Source: Porodaedalea pini
Taxonomy: Eukaryota; Basidiomycota; Agaricomycetes; Hymenochaetales; Hymenochaetaceae
Direction of reading: 5' to 3'
Assembly (NCBI GenBank): GCA_002794775.1
Contig: NBAY01000034.1
Coordinates: 248,001 to 312,000 of the forward strand
DNA length: 64,000 nt
Numbering within the stretch: position 1 is the stretch's first letter; every line of letters starts with the position of its first letter. Of the stretch, positions 62,101 to 64,000 are shown one piece after another. The position numbers and the translations under genes are program-made. The notes under the pieces are model-generated. The model was not told the DNA's origin and ran no database searches. It worked only from the letters and a program-made list of their open reading frames with translations.

Positions 62101-62290
62101 TTTCAGGAACTTGAAATATGTGTTCGAGCTCGCAAACATAGTTGCGGACTCCCGATATGTGCTTTACGAGGATTTCATCAGCGATGGCGTACAGCGATTG
62201 GAAGACTATCTGCGTGCGGTGCGGCAGGCGGTGCTGCGCGGACTCGAGAATGGTGGTTCGGATCCTTTCCGGCCTTTACGTGCAGTCTAG
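59194..62290 (+). CDS. NUP107: nucleoporin NUP107/Nup84, Y-complex of the nuclear pore
   Basis: Thirteen exons (59194-59327, 59376-59483, 59544-59874, 59925-60176, 60240-60576, 60617-60761, 60811-60928, 60983-61192, 61249-61414, 61475-61698, 61782-61872, 61936-62041, 62107-62290) give 801 residues, all alpha-helical. Family landmarks are NYEKALAQALYGYVRAGRLDDA, AIDLCRRAKRPWRAASVRG, TRFFAHLCLFLRMI, HIALYASAL and the C-terminal YVLYEDFISDGVQRLEDYL. It is a structural member of the outer ring (Y complex) scaffold. An acidic low-complexity stretch (EREEEEKEE) lies at about 370. Intron 5 (40 bp, gtgtat...tag) is the least certain junction; intron 10 (83 bp) was preferred over a 26-nt alternative. 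Confidence 0.92.
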
Positions 62291-62790
62291 CTTGTATATG
62301 TTTTTGCTTTTCCCTTTGCGAAAGAACTGCTTTTCCTTATTGATTTCTATATACGTATGAGCTGGTACTATGCTTTGTCTTAAAATCATTAGAACTCGGA
62401 ATGCAAAGGTAAATGGCTATGGAGCTATAAGTTACTGTAATTCGTATTCTTAACGCCGCGTAGAGTCGGCAACGTAACAATACTACGTACAGTGGAGCCA
62501 AAGCAGCTCGTTGATCATGAACTAGGTACTGGACTTTGCAAACGCGCCTCTATTCTTTGTCCAGCATTAATATTCTCGCTGTACTCGACATTTACAATGA
62601 CGTAAGGATGGCAGGAAAAATGGTACCCTCTGCCAGACTTCCTATTGACTATATGCTAAGCCTCTCCACGTGAGGATATGAATTGGTTTAACATGTATAC
62701 TGCGTATGCCAAGTTTAGGACACTTTCTAGAATACCCAACCATCATCATGGCGGCCACCACGTCAAGCCTGGAACAAAATGCACGTGGCG
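62291..62790. other. convergent 3' intergenic region
   Basis: About 500 bp between the ends of NUP107 (plus) and the partial LRR gene (minus). Nothing else seen. Confidence 0.5.
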
Positions 62791-64000
62791 CTATGCAATG
62801 ACGTTCGGCATTAACATGTTCTGTAAAAGCGCGTTGTCAGCCCTGGCCTGGGCGAGCTCTTCTTCCAACCGCCTGATATGATTCTCTCTGATGTCCGTTA
62901 CCTCTCTGATGACCTTCATCGTTCTCCTAACCTCCGTCCAGTGCTTCAAAAGTTCCTTGGTCAAATCTATAATTTCATCTATCAGTTCGTCATCGATGAC
63001 AGAACAATTACGGTCCTCTACTTCCGGTACGGATATTTTCGCACTAAGAGCTGGAAGTAACGATGTCGGCGTGCTGGCGAAGACTGAACACAAAAAGAGT
63101 GCGGTGGAGAAGATTCTGGAAGCCGTAATGCCAGACGACCAGAAGTTCAGATGGTCAAGGCATAGGAATGAATCCGTCGGTTTCGCTTGTGGGACATCGC
63201 TTTCTGGGATATCTTCCATATTGACCATCAATGACAGGGATCGTAGCCTGGGGCAATGACGCGCAAGAATGGGAAGGGCGCGCAGTGTAAGTGAGGGACT
63301 TTCCCGTGGAAGGTTTAGGATTTCTAATGACGAGCTCCGATCTGATAAGAACGCCTCCAATTCCGGGTCCGTCACTGGAAACTTGTAGCGTAACACCAAT
63401 GTGAGCTCTCGCAAGCTTTGCATGGCGAAAATAGGCCCTATAAACAGGGATAAATCTCTGTCGTCCACGTCCCCCCGATATCCGGCACCTATTAACACTA
63501 GTGATTGAAGATCGGAACAATTCTGCGGAAGTTCATTGATGAATTGTTGCATTACAGACGGGCGTATTTCATCTACGCAGTGGACGAAGAGCGTCGTCAG
63601 ATTCTCAAATGCACTATGCATCGTCATCCAAATTGTGTTCACTTCTTGAGCGGAAATGGGCAGGCAGAGCTCGATGAGTTTGCGGAAACTACCATCAGGA
63701 AGATGGCGATGATGCATATGGCAGTCTCGAGCTTTGAATGAAGATCGACTAAAGCAAACGGATTGGAGGGAAGGAAGTATGGAGAGGACGGTAAACACTG
63801 CAGCCGTCATCACCTCTGCCGGTAGACTAATTTTTTTCAATGATGTTAGGCAAGAGATTGAGCGTTTGGAAATGGTATCGAATAGTGGCATGAAGGCATT
63901 GTCTACTAGAGTGCGAAGGACAAGCTCCTCGAGACCCGGAGAAAGTGCTACAACGTCCTCAAAGAAGTTCTGCAAGCCTTTCTCTAGATATGATAGCCTT
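62791..64000 (-). CDS. F-box/LRR-type protein, 3' part (runs off window)
   Basis: An open frame of about 400 codons enters from the right edge and stops at 62791. It shows irregular leucine-rich repeats (LEELVLRTL, LTSLKKISLPAEV, LQSLVLIGAGY, LRELTLVLRY, LEILNLPRES, LRSLSLMV) and ends in a coiled coil (IRRLEEELAQARADNALLQ). This is the usual layout of the C-terminal half of Agaricomycete F-box proteins; the F-box itself would lie beyond 64000, so that label is inference. No frame break is seen in this part, unlike the F-box gene at 49.7-51.2 kb. The family resemblance is loose; I cannot say the two are close paralogs. Confidence 0.65.
   Translation of the reverse strand, partial: RLSYLEKGLQNFFEDVVALSPGLEELVLRTLVDNAFMPLFDTISKRSISCLTSLKKISLPAEVMTAAVFTVLSILPSLQSVCFSRSSFKARDCHMHHRHLPDGSFRKLIELCLPISAQEVNTIWMTMHSAFENLTTLFVHCVDEIRPSVMQQFINELPQNCSDLQSLVLIGAGYRGDVDDRDLSLFIGPIFAMQSLRELTLVLRYKFPVTDPELEAFLSDRSSSLEILNLPRESPSLTLRALPILARHCPRLRSLSLMVNMEDIPESDVPQAKPTDSFLCLDHLNFWSSGITASRIFSTALFLCSVFASTPTSLLPALSAKISVPEVEDRNCSVIDDELIDEIIDLTKELLKHWTEVRRTMKVIREVTDIRENHIRRLEEELAQARADNALLQNMLMPNVIA

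Overview
This is a stretch of a fungal nuclear genome, almost certainly an Agaricomycete (Basidiomycota) and perhaps a polypore. The evidence is many short introns (mostly about 47-95 bp), very small exons, short spacing between genes on both strands, and families typical of that class (a hydrophobic microprotein starting MGSIFSAIG, F-box/LRR genes, a fungal RICIN-fold lectin, lineage-specific families). No gene is intact in a simple six-frame sense except a few single-exon ones. The models below were joined by eye from splice sites, frame and family conservation, so internal exon edges are less certain than gene identities.

Layout. 0-14.4 kb: a gamma-glutamylcyclotransferase-like fragment at the left edge, a three-exon gene of an Agaricomycete-type low-complexity nuclear family, an amino-acid/GABA permease, a BRD7/9-like bromodomain protein divergent from a TOPORS-like RING E3, and a homeodomain transcription factor. 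14.4-22.4 kb: a gene-poor stretch of about 8 kb with one recognisable gene, a 63-residue microprotein whose ATG is an exon by itself. 22.4-44.1 kb: a dense housekeeping block with TMEM184/Ost-alpha (16 exons, one of 8 nt), two related DUF6914-like genes, MON2 (Golgi/endosome traffic), MDP-1 phosphatase, a RICIN-fold lectin, an orphan gene, the farnesyltransferase beta subunit and BRF1 (TFIIIB). 44.1-51.6 kb: a decaying region with a frameshifted copy of the low-complexity family, a fragment of a further copy, a 96-nt poly(A) run, a frameshifted F-box/LRR gene and an intron-containing tRNA-Ser(CGA). 52.2-62.3 kb: a membrane-anchored spermidine-synthase-fold protein, a HELLS/DDM1/Irc5-type SNF2 ATPase and NUP107. 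An F-box/LRR-like gene runs off the right edge.

I see no biosynthetic cluster, virus, CRISPR or obvious intact transposon. Functional links are only broad: chromatin and transcription (bromodomain protein, homeodomain, SNF2, BRF1) and trafficking or prenylation (MON2, TMEM184, FTase beta). The most unusual signals are in gene architecture: seven of about 107 modelled introns need a GC donor; a 12-nt micro-exon encodes the VWFQ core of a homeodomain recognition helix; an 8-nt micro-exon occurs in TMEM184; and two genes have a start codon alone in exon 1.
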